A stretch of DNA of 16,104 nucleotides, taken from positions 1 through 16,104 of the forward strand of contig CAMLGG010000109.1 in the NCBI GenBank assembly GCA_946479475.1, in the 5' to 3' direction. The position numbers were made by a program, and so were the translations under genes. The notes beneath the pieces were generated by a model. The model worked only from the letters and a program-made list of their open reading frames with translations, ran no database searches and was not told the origin of the DNA. Source of the stretch: an uncultured Ideonella sp. GTDB taxonomy: Bacteria > Pseudomonadota > Gammaproteobacteria > Burkholderiales > Burkholderiaceae. The first letter of the stretch is position 1. Each line of letters starts with the position of its first letter. This document shows positions 7,509-14,386 of this stretch, in pieces.

Positions 7509-8201
7509 CTAGGTCGGGTCGTCGACCAGCACGCCCTTCTCGAGGTGCACCAGGCGTCGCGCACGGGCCGCGGCCTTGGGATCGTGGGTGACCATGACGA
7601 TGGTCTTGCCGAGCTCGCTGACCAGCCGGTCCATCAGCGCGAGCACCTCCTCGCCCGTGACACGGTCGAGGTCGCCGGTGGGCTCGTCGGCCACGATGAG
7701 GCGCGGGTCGGTCACCAGCGCACGCGCGATGGCCACGCGTTGCTGCTGGCCGCCTGAAAGCTCGTTGGGCCGGTGGTCGGCCCGGTCGGTGAGGCCGACC
7801 AGGTCCAGCAGCGCCTGCACCCGCGCCGCCCGTTCGCGCGAGGATAGGCCGGTCAGCAGCAGCGGCAGCTCGACGTTCTCCCACGCCGTCAGCACCGGCA
7901 GCAGGTTGTAGAACTGGAAGACGAAGCCGACGTTGGCGGCCCGCCAGTCGGCGAGGCTGCCTTCGCCGAGGGTGGCGATGTCCACGCCGTCGATCTCTAT
8001 CGTCCCGCTGGTCGGCTGGTCTATGCCCGCGATGAGGTTGAGCAGCGTGCTCTTGCCCGAGCCGGAAGGGCCCATGAGCGCGATGAACTCGCCGGCCTGG
8101 ACGTCGAGGTTGATGTCGAGCAGGACCGGGATCACCTGCGCCCCGCGCCGGTAGGCCTTGCTCAGCGACCGGACGCGGATCAGCGGGAGTCGTTCGTCCA
8201 A
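7509..8201 (-). CDS. ABC transporter ATP-binding protein (LolD/MacB type)
   Basis: The protein has 230 residues, the usual size for the LolD/MacB ATPase family. Walker A is GPSGSGKS (44-51), the Q-loop is FVFQFYNLLP (Gln96), the signature is LSGGQQQR (148-155), Walker B is LIVADEP (168-174) and the switch His is His206 (VTHD). It powers an exporter with the upstream adaptor and very likely the two FtsX-type permeases at 152-2579, since no permease sits beside it. The start is TTG at 8201, seven bases after the adaptor stop, with GAGGG just upstream; no better start is in frame. The tight spacing supports co-transcription with the adaptor. Confidence 0.95.
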   Translation of the reverse strand: MDERLPLIRVRSLSKAYRRGAQVIPVLLDINLDVQAGEFIALMGPSGSGKSTLLNLIAGIDQPTSGTIEIDGVDIATLGEGSLADWRAANVGFVFQFYNLLPVLTAWENVELPLLLTGLSSRERAARVQALLDLVGLTDRADHRPNELSGGQQQRVAIARALVTDPRLIVADEPTGDLDRVTGEEVLALMDRLVSELGKTIVMVTHDPKAAARARRLVHLEKGVLVDDPT

Positions 8202-8208
8202 GCGGCCC

Positions 8209-9495
8209 TCACTTGCCCGCGAGCGTGACGACGGTGCCGGCCTTCAGCCGGGCATCCGGCTCGAGGACGACGCGTTCGCCGCGCTGCAGCCCACCCGACG
8301 ACGCGACCTCGACGACGTCGCCCATCGTCCGGCCCGTCGTCACCGGCACCTCCTCGAGCTTGTCGCCCGCGCCTATGCGGAACACGAGCTTGCGGCCTTC
8401 ACGCGCGGCGATCGCCTTCGGGCTCACGGCCAGCACCGGCTTCTGCTCGGCCTCGGCCGGCGCCTGCGAAAGAAAGCTGACCTTGGCGCTCATCTCCGGC
8501 AGCACGCGCGGGTCGAGCCGGTCGAATCGCACCTTGGTCATCACCGTGGCCTTGGCCCGGTCGACCGTGGGCACGATGCGCGAGACGCTGCCGCGAAAGC
8601 GCAGTTCGGGCAGCGCGTCCAGCGTGATCTCCACCGGCTGATCCGGCCGGACCTTGCCGACGCTGGATTCCGAGACGTCGGCCTCGACCTCGAGGGTCGA
8701 CAGGTCGGCCATGGTGACCACCGCGCCGGAGGTGCCGACCGCATTCGAGAACGGCGTGATGAGGTCGCCGACGTTCGCGTTCTTGACCAGCACCACGCCG
8801 TCGAAAGGCGCGCGGATCTCGGTCGAGTCGAGGTTGACCCGGGCCAGGCGGACCTGGGCACGGGCCTGGCCGATGCCGGCCTGCGCGGTGGCCAGCCCGG
8901 CCTGCGCGGCCGCCGTGCTGGCGGCCGCGCTGCGGACGCGGGTCTGCGCCGCTTCGACCGCCTGCGGCGACACGAAGCCCTGCGAAGAAAGCCCGAGCGT
9001 GCGGCGCAGCTCGCTCTCGGCGTTGGCCTGCTCGGATTGCGCGAGCTTCAGGTTGGCATCGGCCTGCCTCAGCGCGGCTTCGCTCTGGCGCAGGCCGGCT
9101 TCGCTGACGCCCAGGCTGGCGCTCACGTCGGCCGCGTCGAGGCGGGCCAGCAGATCGTCCTTCTTGACCAGGCTGCCCTCGCGCACCTTGAGCTCGACGA
9201 GCCTGCCGGTGGCCTTGGAAGACACCGCGGCGCGCCGTTGCGCGACCACGTAGCCCGAGGCCGAGAGCACGGTGTACTGCTGCGAGGGATAGGCCACCTG
9301 CACGCTGGTGGCCTGCACCTCGGCCTTGCGCGGCATGAGCGCTGCCGCCGCAGCGGCGGCCAGCAGCAGCGCGGCGGCCACCCACGGCCAGCGACGGCGC
9401 CGCCGCCTGGCGCCGCCTCGGCGCTCGATCGCCAGTCCGGCCAGGGCCGGCGAGGAGGGGTTCGGTGCCTGGCTGGTGCTCGTGCTGTCGGGCAT
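8209..9495 (-). CDS. MacA/HlyD-type periplasmic adaptor of an ABC exporter
   Basis: The protein has 428 residues. A cytoplasmic N-terminus with an Arg run (about 30-35) precedes a membrane anchor at about residues 36-54. A first half of a lipoyl-like domain (about 88-122, ATGRLVELKVREGSLVKKDD) leads to an Ala/Gln-rich coiled-coil hairpin (about 125-222) and the second lipoyl half (about 225-250, STEIRAPFDGVVL). Beta-barrel and membrane-proximal domains follow. This is the order of MacA and related adaptors, which link an inner-membrane transporter to an outer-membrane channel. The start is ATG at 9495, with no clear ribosome site. It is first in a minus-strand run, divergent from the GNAT gene with a 119-base gap that should hold its promoter; I could not pick a convincing one. 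Confidence 0.93.
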   Translation of the reverse strand: MPDSTSTSQAPNPSSPALAGLAIERRGGARRRRRRWPWVAAALLLAAAAAAALMPRKAEVQATSVQVAYPSQQYTVLSASGYVVAQRRAAVSSKATGRLVELKVREGSLVKKDDLLARLDAADVSASLGVSEAGLRQSEAALRQADANLKLAQSEQANAESELRRTLGLSSQGFVSPQAVEAAQTRVRSAAASTAAAQAGLATAQAGIGQARAQVRLARVNLDSTEIRAPFDGVVLVKNANVGDLITPFSNAVGTSGAVVTMADLSTLEVEADVSESSVGKVRPDQPVEITLDALPELRFRGSVSRIVPTVDRAKATVMTKVRFDRLDPRVLPEMSAKVSFLSQAPAEAEQKPVLAVSPKAIAAREGRKLVFRIGAGDKLEEVPVTTGRTMGDVVEVASSGGLQRGERVVLEPDARLKAGTVVTLAGK

Positions 9496-9614
9496 GGCGG
9501 TGAACGCGGGACTCGGCGCCGGTCGCGCCCCGGCGGGACGCCCAGCATGCCATGAGACGCCCGTCGGGGAGCCCCCATCTTGCCAAGGCGGCCGCTCGCG
9601 GGCATCTTCGCCCG

Positions 9615-10211
9615 ATGTCTGTCGACGACCATCGCTTCACAGTGCAGCCCATGACGCCGGCCCTGCAGGCCGAGTGGCTGGCGTTCTTCGATCACGTGGC
9701 CTTCGCGGACAACCCGCGCTGGGCGAGCTGCTACTGCCAGTTCCCGACCGCCGACCACGCCAACGTGGAGTGGAAGGTGCGAGGCGCCGAGGAGAACCGC
9801 GCGAGCGCCTGCCATCGCCTGGCTGCCGGCCTGCAGCAAGGCGTGGTGGCGCGGGACGACGCCGGCCGCATCGTCGGCTGGTGCCACGCCGGACCGCGCG
9901 CGGCAGTGACCATCTGGGACGAGGATCCGGCCGGACCGGGCGCCCCGCCGCCCGAGCGCGTCGCGGCTGTCACCTGCTTCGTCGTCGCGCCGGCCTGGCG
10001 GGGGCGCGGCGTTTCGCAGGCCCTTCTGAAGGCGGCCTGCGAGATGCTGGCGGAGCAGGGCTTCGAAGCCGTGCAGGCCTGGGCGAAGCCCGGCGAGACC
10101 TCGCCCAAGGCCAACCACGCCGGCTCGTTCACCCTCTACCAGCGCGCGGGCTTCACGACCTGGCGTGATGAGGTGGACGGGGGCGTGTTCCTGCGCAAGT
10201 CCCTTCGCTGA
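9615..10211 (+). CDS. GNAT family N-acetyltransferase
   Basis: The protein has 198 residues. The acetyl-CoA-binding motif A is CFVVAPAWRGRGVSQALL (121-138), with R-G-R-G-V-S as the pyrophosphate loop and the following helix. The C-terminal F-T-L-Y-Q-R-A-G-F (172-180) is the usual motif B region. The N-terminal part contains a Cys-rich WASCYCQFP stretch (36-44) that I recognise from a subgroup of uncharacterised GNATs. The acetylated substrate is unknown. ATG at 9615 is chosen over the longer frame from 9552, since sequence before MSVDDHRF does not look like the fold. No ribosome site is visible. Confidence 0.88.
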   Translation: MSVDDHRFTVQPMTPALQAEWLAFFDHVAFADNPRWASCYCQFPTADHANVEWKVRGAEENRASACHRLAAGLQQGVVARDDAGRIVGWCHAGPRAAVTIWDEDPAGPGAPPPERVAAVTCFVVAPAWRGRGVSQALLKAACEMLAEQGFEAVQAWAKPGETSPKANHAGSFTLYQRAGFTTWRDEVDGGVFLRKSLR

Positions 10212-10262
10212 CCCGCCGCCTTCGAGATAGGGGGGCGCTGCGCGAGAGCTCGGCGTGGCCCT

Positions 10263-10289
10263 GGGCGGCATTTAGCATCGGCGCCGCCC
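10263..10289. other. Hairpin in the GNAT-lipoprotein gap
   Basis: GGGCGGC (10263-10269) pairs with GCCGCCC (10283-10289) around a 13-base loop. It lies in the 132-base gap between GNAT and the lipoprotein gene. It has no U-tract, so it is at best a weak terminator of the GNAT transcript. Nothing else is visible in this gap except the AAGGAG ribosome site at 10328-10333. Confidence 0.3.
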
Positions 10290-10343
10290 GGAGAGCCCGG
10301 GCGTGCCTGCCATCCCCCATCGTCCACAAGGAGTGCTCAAAAG

Positions 10344-10880
10344 ATGCTGTCGTCCGCTTTTCGCCTGACCTTGGTCCTTGCCCTCGCGGCGTTGACCGGC
10401 TGCGCTGCCACCGTCAACAGGGGCACCAACGAGAGTTCGATCAAGCCCGCCGCCGCCGCCACCGAGAAGGTGGCCGTCATCATCACCGGCTCGCCCGCGG
10501 CGGAGTCGTCCAAGGACTGGCAGGAGTTCCGCGGCGAGTGGCGCGGCGCCATGGCCGCGGCGGCGGCGGCGTCCGGGCTCAACTTCGGCTACTTCGAGTC
10601 CGAAGTCCCGCCGCAACCGCTAGGCACCACGCTGGTGAAGATCAAGGTCAACGACTACCGGTACGTGAGCACCGGCGCGCGCATCGGCTTCGGCGTGTTC
10701 ACCGGCAACGCCTTCGTCGACAGCGACGTCGAGTTCGTCGAGCAGCCCGGCGGCAAGAGCCTCGGCAAGCGCAAGTACTCGACCACGTCGAGCGCCTGGC
10801 AGGGCGTGTTCTCGGCGATGACGGACAAGCAGCTGCAGGCGCTGTCCACCGAGATCGTCAGGGACGTGACGCAGCGCTGA
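10344..10880 (+). CDS. Small lipoprotein of unknown function
   Basis: The protein has 178 residues. The N-terminus is a lipoprotein signal with lipobox L-T-G-C and lipidated Cys20. Residue 21 is Ala, so sorting to the outer membrane is expected. The mature part has K-V-A-V-I-I-T-G near the start, W-R-G-A-M-A-A-A-A-A-A-S-G, then beta-rich L-V-K-I-K-V-N-D-Y-R-Y and S-D-V-E-F-V-E. This pattern recalls DUF4410-like lipoproteins, but I do not assign the family firmly. ATG at 10344 has AAGGAG ten bases upstream. The phosphatase gene follows after 21 bases. Confidence 0.82.
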   Translation: MLSSAFRLTLVLALAALTGCAATVNRGTNESSIKPAAAATEKVAVIITGSPAAESSKDWQEFRGEWRGAMAAAAAASGLNFGYFESEVPPQPLGTTLVKIKVNDYRYVSTGARIGFGVFTGNAFVDSDVEFVEQPGGKSLGKRKYSTTSSAWQGVFSAMTDKQLQALSTEIVRDVTQR

Positions 10881-10888
10881 GGCCGGTG

Positions 10889-10894
10889 TAGCCT
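10889..10894 (+). promoter_or_regulatory. Possible -10 element for a leaderless phosphatase mRNA
   Basis: TAGCCT fits TANNNT and ends seven bases before the phosphatase ATG, in a gap with no ribosome site. This spacing would make a transcript starting at or near the ATG. A similar arrangement stands before selD. It is suggestive only. Confidence 0.3.
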
Positions 10895-10901
10895 GCCGCG
10901 C

Positions 10902-11378
10902 ATGGGATTTCGTTCCGTCGCATTGCCCGGGGGCCTGAGCGGCCGGCTGTGGCTGGCCTCGATGCCGGGCCGCTGGGAGCCCTGGCCGGACTTCGTCGAG
11001 GAAGCCGGCCGGGTCGGCCTGGGCCTCATCGTGTGCCTGACCGAGGCCGAGGAGATCGACGCGGCGTCCCCGCGCTATCGCGCCGCGATCGAGGCCGGCG
11101 AGCTGCCCGGCCGCTGGCTCCACGTGCCGGTGCGCAACTTCGGCGTGCCGGAAGATGCGGCCGATTTTCGCGTCGTCGTCGAAGCGGTTGCCGAGGCGCT
11201 GGCCGGCGGAGAATCGGTGCTCCTGCATTGCGCGGCCGGCCAGGGCCGGACGGGAACGACTGCGGCCTGCGTGCTCAAGCGCCTGGGGCTGCCGGCCGCC
11301 GAGGCCTTGCGCCGGGTGCGTGATGCCGGCTCCAATCCGCAGGGCGCGCTGCAGGCGGGCCTGGTCGACTGGTTCTGA
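10902..11378 (+). CDS. Cys-based protein phosphatase (dual-specificity/tyrosine type)
   Basis: The protein has 158 residues. The P-loop H-C-A-A-G-Q-G-R-T-G (109-118) is the HCX5R(S/T) signature, with Cys110 nucleophile and Arg116. LIVCLTEAEEI (42-52) is the usual strand and turn of compact bacterial and archaeal DSP-like enzymes. The VPVRNFGVPEDA loop (75-86) lies where the general-acid Asp normally sits (P-D-F-G-V-P in relatives); here Asn79 takes that place, with Glu84 and Asp85 nearby. No signal peptide is seen, so it is cytosolic. Substrates could be phosphotyrosine, phosphoserine or a small phosphorylated molecule. Confidence 0.88.
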   Translation: MGFRSVALPGGLSGRLWLASMPGRWEPWPDFVEEAGRVGLGLIVCLTEAEEIDAASPRYRAAIEAGELPGRWLHVPVRNFGVPEDAADFRVVVEAVAEALAGGESVLLHCAAGQGRTGTTAACVLKRLGLPAAEALRRVRDAGSNPQGALQAGLVDWF

Positions 11379-11391
11379 GCACGATCGAGCG

Positions 11392-11421
11392 GTGAAATAA
11401 TAGTGATCGCTATCGTATAGC
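11392..11421 (+). promoter_or_regulatory. Candidate tetR promoter
   Basis: A weak -35-like GTGAAA (11392-11397) and a -10-like TATAGC (11416-11421) are 18 bases apart in a locally AT-rich stretch. The -10 falls inside the palindromic operator, so bound repressor would block RNA polymerase. The elements match consensus only partly. Confidence 0.35.
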
Positions 11422-11429
11422 GATCACTA
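11401..11429. promoter_or_regulatory. TetR operator: perfect 13-3-13 inverted repeat
   Basis: TAGTGATCGCTAT, a CGT spacer, then the exact reverse complement ATAGCGATCACTA. It ends ten bases before the tetR ATG. The AT content stands out from the surroundings. Size, symmetry and position are those of a TetR-family operator, implying autorepression. Confidence 0.8.
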
Positions 11430-11439
11430 GAATTCACCC

Positions 11440-12135
11440 ATGTCGAAAGCCGCTGTTGCCACCGCGCCCCGCGCGAAGTCCAGGCCCGTCTCCGATGCCG
11501 GGCCCGACCTGCGGCCCAAGGCGTTGCCGCGCCAGGGCCGGGCGCTGGAGACCTACGAGCGCATCCTCGGGGTCGCGGCCGACCTGCTGGGCGAGGTCGG
11601 CGTCGAGCGCCTGTCGACCAACCTGGTGTGCGAGCGCGCCGGCCTGACGCCGCCTGCGCTCTACCGCTACTTCCCGAACAAGTATGCCGTCCTGCACGCC
11701 CTGGGCGAGCGCCTGATGGCAGTGCAGAACAGGCTGCTCGAGGCCTGGGCCACGCCGGCCACCATGGCCTTGCCGCGGGCTCGCTTCGAGGCGAGCGTGG
11801 TGGCACTGTTCGGCCAGACGCTGGAGGTGACGGTGGCCGAGCCGGCCGGCGTCTGGATCACGCGGGCGCTGCGCGCCGTGCCGGCGCTGCAGGACGTGAG
11901 GACCGCGTCGCACCGTCACGTGACCGGACTGATCGAGTCGGCCTTCATGGCCGCGCATCCCCAGGCCCGCCGGCCGGAGGTGAAGGTCTTCGCCAGGCTG
12001 GCCATCGAGACGGCCTACGCGGCGCAGGAGATGCTGTTCGACGATCCCGCCCTCGATCCGTCGGCGGTCGGCCGCATGCTCGCCTCGATGGTGGCCAGCG
12101 AGGCGGTCAAGCTGCGCAAGGGCGAACAGGCCTGA
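11440..12135 (+). CDS. TetR/AcrR family transcriptional regulator
   Basis: The protein has 231 residues. After a basic, disordered N-terminus of about 30 residues comes the TetR DNA-binding domain (about 36-90): ERILGVAADLLGEVGVERLS, then the helix-turn-helix NLVCERAGLTPPALYRYFPN, then KYAVLHAL. The C-terminal ligand-binding domain (about 95-225) is helical and not recognisable to a ligand class. It lies directly behind the 11401-11429 operator. It is convergent with the EgtB-like gene, three bases away, so it does not have an obvious divergent target. It may act on itself and on genes elsewhere. ATG at 11440 is used; no strong ribosome site is seen. Confidence 0.92.
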   Translation: MSKAAVATAPRAKSRPVSDAGPDLRPKALPRQGRALETYERILGVAADLLGEVGVERLSTNLVCERAGLTPPALYRYFPNKYAVLHALGERLMAVQNRLLEAWATPATMALPRARFEASVVALFGQTLEVTVAEPAGVWITRALRAVPALQDVRTASHRHVTGLIESAFMAAHPQARRPEVKVFARLAIETAYAAQEMLFDDPALDPSAVGRMLASMVASEAVKLRKGEQA

Positions 12136-12138
12136 AGC

Positions 12139-13209
12139 TCAAGGGCTCGCGGCTGCGCTGCGAAAGCCCCAGAAGCCGTCGCTGCGGTCGGCCGGGCGGG
12201 AGATCACGGCAGGCTCGCGGCGCAGGCGCGGCGAGGTGGCGAAGGAAGCGCCGATGAGCCGCGCCGCGCCGTCCTCGCCCCAGACCCATTCCCAGACCTC
12301 GCCCCAGGCGAAGGCATCGTCGCCGTCCCAGGCAGCGCGCCATTCGGCTTCGGTCAGCAGGCGGCGGCCGGCCCAGCGGCACCAGGCCTGGGCCTCGTGC
12401 AGGCTCAGGTGCATGGCCGGTTGCGCCGGTTCCAGCGGAACCCAGCGTCCGAAGCGGGCGCGGCGCATCGGCTCGCCCTCGGCCTCGGGCGCCGCGACGT
12501 GGCGCGGGCGCGCCAGTTCGAGGCGGCGCCGCCAGTCCCAGCCCTCGGCGCTCCAGAACTCGCGCTCTTCGTAGCCGCCGGCGTCGACGAAGGGCAGGAA
12601 GCGGGACCAGGTCAGCACGGCGCTGTCGACGCCGGCTCCGTGCGCGGTGCCGTCTCCTTCGGCAATCGCGGACGGGCCGTCGGCGGCTTCGCCCGGGTCC
12701 ACGCCCAGGGTCTGCGCCAGCGCCAGCCAGTCCTCGTGCAGCCGTTCCTCGGCATCGAGGGCCTGCGCGAACAGCGCCAGCGCCGCGGGCCGGCGCGCTG
12801 CGGCCGCCAGCAAGGCCAGCGATTGGTCCCGCACCCGGCGGGCGTAGTCCACGGTCGCCGGCGCCGGGGGGAGGGGCTGGTGCCAGCGGGCGGGATGGTT
12901 GACGCGGCGCTCGTCGTACCAGGCGTCGGCCTGCGGCTGCCAGGTGGAGGCGGCGCGCGGGCTCGTGGCGTTGTCGGCAACGCCTGCCATCAGGCCCGGG
13001 TTGCGGGCGATGCGCAACGACTCGGTCCACGCCAGGTGCCCGAGGTCCCACAACGGGGGGCTCAGCTCCGGCAGGTAGCGGGGCAGGGCGGTGGCGCCCC
13101 CGAGCGCGCGCTGCAGGCGGTCGAACAGCGCCAGCGTGCGGCGGCGGGCGGCGCCCAGGGCCTCGGCCAGGGTGGTGGCGGTCCAGGGGGAGTCGGTGGC
13201 TATCGTCAT
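12139..13209 (-). CDS. senA: EgtB-like DinB/FGE-sulfatase enzyme, probable selenoneine synthase
   Basis: The protein has 356 residues. An N-terminal DinB-like four-helix domain (about 10-170) has W-D-L-G-H-L-A-W (His58) and E-E-R-L-H-E-D-W (154-161). An FGE-sulfatase/EgtB-type C-terminal domain follows (about 200-356): FVDAGGYEEREFWSAEGWDW, HEAQAWCRWAGRRLLTEAEW, WGEVWEWVWG, and an ending GFWGFRSA. EgtB joins a thiol to hercynine oxidatively; SenA does the same with a selenosugar, producing selenoneine after C-Se cleavage. Divergence from selD favours the selenium role; this is inference. The canonical HX3HXE iron motif reads EX3HXD here. The C-terminal domain is shorter than in EgtB. ATG at 13209 is preferred over ATG at 13233, because a likely -10 (13232-13237) overlaps the latter. 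It could also be an EgtB variant of unknown substrate. Confidence 0.75.
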   Translation of the reverse strand: MTIATDSPWTATTLAEALGAARRRTLALFDRLQRALGGATALPRYLPELSPPLWDLGHLAWTESLRIARNPGLMAGVADNATSPRAASTWQPQADAWYDERRVNHPARWHQPLPPAPATVDYARRVRDQSLALLAAAARRPAALALFAQALDAEERLHEDWLALAQTLGVDPGEAADGPSAIAEGDGTAHGAGVDSAVLTWSRFLPFVDAGGYEEREFWSAEGWDWRRRLELARPRHVAAPEAEGEPMRRARFGRWVPLEPAQPAMHLSLHEAQAWCRWAGRRLLTEAEWRAAWDGDDAFAWGEVWEWVWGEDGAARLIGASFATSPRLRREPAVISRPADRSDGFWGFRSAAASP

Positions 13210-13231
13210 GGCAGCAAGGGCGAGGGCGCGC

Positions 13232-13264
13232 ATTATCGGCGCCGGCCAGGGGCCGGGTTAACCT
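13232..13264. promoter_or_regulatory. Overlapping divergent promoters between senA-like gene and selD
   Basis: On the minus strand, TTAACC (13261-13256) and GATAAT (13237-13232) are 18 bases apart. This is a good -35/-10 pair for the EgtB-like gene, giving a leader of about 16 bases before ATG 13209. On the plus strand, TAACCT (13259-13264) fits TANNNT and ends six bases before the selD ATG, suggesting a leaderless selD mRNA. The selD -10 overlaps the senA -35, so the two promoters should compete or be jointly controlled. Confidence 0.45.
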
Positions 13265-13270
13265 CCAGCC

Positions 13271-14350
13271 ATGAACGACGACAAGACCTCGTCGGCCGCG
13301 GCGGCGCCCCGGCTGACCTCCCTCTCCCACGGCGGCGGTTGCGGCTGCAAGATCGCCCCCGGCGTGCTTTCCGAGATCCTGCGCGGCACGGCCAGGATGC
13401 CGGTGCCGCCCGAACTGCTGGTCGGCATCGAGACGGCCGACGACGCCGCGGTGTGGAAGCTCAACGACGAGCAGGCCCTGGTCGCGACGACCGACTTCTT
13501 CATGCCCATCGTCGACGACCCCTTCGACTTCGGCCGCATCGCCGCCACCAACGCGATCTCCGATGTCTACGCCATGGGCGGCCGCCCGATCATGGCTCTG
13601 GCCATCGTGGGCATGCCGGTGGCCGTGCTGGGCACCGAGGTGATCGGCCGGATCCTGGCCGGCGGCGAGGCGGTCTGCCGGGAGGCTGGCATACCGATCG
13701 CCGGCGGGCACACCATCGACTCGGTCGAGCCGATCTACGGCCTCGTGGCCCTCGGCCTGGTGCACCCTGATCGCGTGCAACGCAACGCGGGTGCGCGGCC
13801 GGGAGACCGGCTGGTGCTGGGCAAGCCGCTGGGCGTGGGCGTCTACTCCGCGGCCCTGAAGAAGGACCGGCTGGGCGGCGACGGCTATCGGCGGATGGTC
13901 GAGACGACCACGCGGCTGAACACGCCGGGCCCGCGCCTGGCGGCACTGCCGGGCGTCCATTCCATCACCGATGTGACCGGCTTCGGCCTCGCCGGCCATG
14001 CCCTGGAAATGGCCCGGGGCGCGGGCTGCCGCGTCGTGCTGGACTGGGCGCGCGTGCCGCTGCTGCCCGGCGTGCGCGAACTGGCCGCGCAGGGCCTGGT
14101 GACCGGCGCGAGCGGCCGCAACTGGGCCGCCTACGGCAGCGACGTTTCGCTCGACCCGGCGCTCGACCTGACCGACCGCGCGCTGCTGACCGATCCGCAG
14201 ACCAGCGGCGGCCTGCTCGTGGCCTGTGCGCCCGAGGCGGTGGGGGAGGTGCTCGCGGTCTTCGCCGACGAGGGTTTCGGCGACGCCGCCGAAGTCGGCA
14301 GCGTGCAGGCCGGGGAGTCGGGCCGCGTGGAGGTCCTCGCGGGCCGCTGA
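13271..14350 (+). CDS. selD: Selenide, water dikinase (selenophosphate synthetase)
   Basis: The protein has 359 residues, full length. It uses ATP and selenide to make selenophosphate. The active-site segment SLSHGGGCGCKIAP (17-30) carries Cys24 and Lys27, matching Cys17 and Lys20 of E. coli SelD. Other landmarks are ETADDAAVWKLND, ATTDFFMPIVDDPFDFGRIA, N-A-I-S-D-V-Y-A-M-G-G-R-P, IAGGHTIDS and, late, TDPQTSGGLLVAC, all typical PurM/SelD-fold motifs. The enzyme has Cys, not selenocysteine, at the redox site. It can feed selenoprotein synthesis, 2-selenouridine in tRNA, or selenoneine; in selenoneine clusters the SelD homologue is called SenC. It is divergent from the EgtB-like gene with a 61-base gap. 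No ribosome site is visible before ATG 13271. It ends 19 bases before the convergent gntR stop. Confidence 0.96.
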   Translation: MNDDKTSSAAAAPRLTSLSHGGGCGCKIAPGVLSEILRGTARMPVPPELLVGIETADDAAVWKLNDEQALVATTDFFMPIVDDPFDFGRIAATNAISDVYAMGGRPIMALAIVGMPVAVLGTEVIGRILAGGEAVCREAGIPIAGGHTIDSVEPIYGLVALGLVHPDRVQRNAGARPGDRLVLGKPLGVGVYSAALKKDRLGGDGYRRMVETTTRLNTPGPRLAALPGVHSITDVTGFGLAGHALEMARGAGCRVVLDWARVPLLPGVRELAAQGLVTGASGRNWAAYGSDVSLDPALDLTDRALLTDPQTSGGLLVACAPEAVGEVLAVFADEGFGDAAEVGSVQAGESGRVEVLAGR

Positions 14351-14358
14351 CCCGACTG

Positions 14359-14386
14359 CCGCGGCGGGATCAGCGAGTCGCCGCGG
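14359..14386. terminator. Candidate hairpin between convergent selD and gntR
   Basis: CCGCGGCG (14359-14366) pairs perfectly with CGCCGCGG (14379-14386) around a 12-base loop. It lies at the 3' ends of the two convergent genes and overlaps the last codons of gntR. It lacks a U-tract, so any terminator role is uncertain, but the position fits a shared 3' end. Confidence 0.4.

Noticed and set aside
8158..9555. A 465-codon plus-strand open frame
   Set aside because: It mirrors the MacA-like adaptor gene and has no recognisable domain.
13210..13233. Start of the EgtB-like gene at ATG 13233
   Set aside because: That ATG overlaps the best -10 element (13232-13237) and would leave only 37 bases between divergent starts. 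It cannot be fully excluded.
12397..13770. A 457-codon plus-strand open frame spanning the senA/selD gap
   Set aside because: It crosses the divergent promoters and overlaps both recognisable genes in other frames; no motif is visible.
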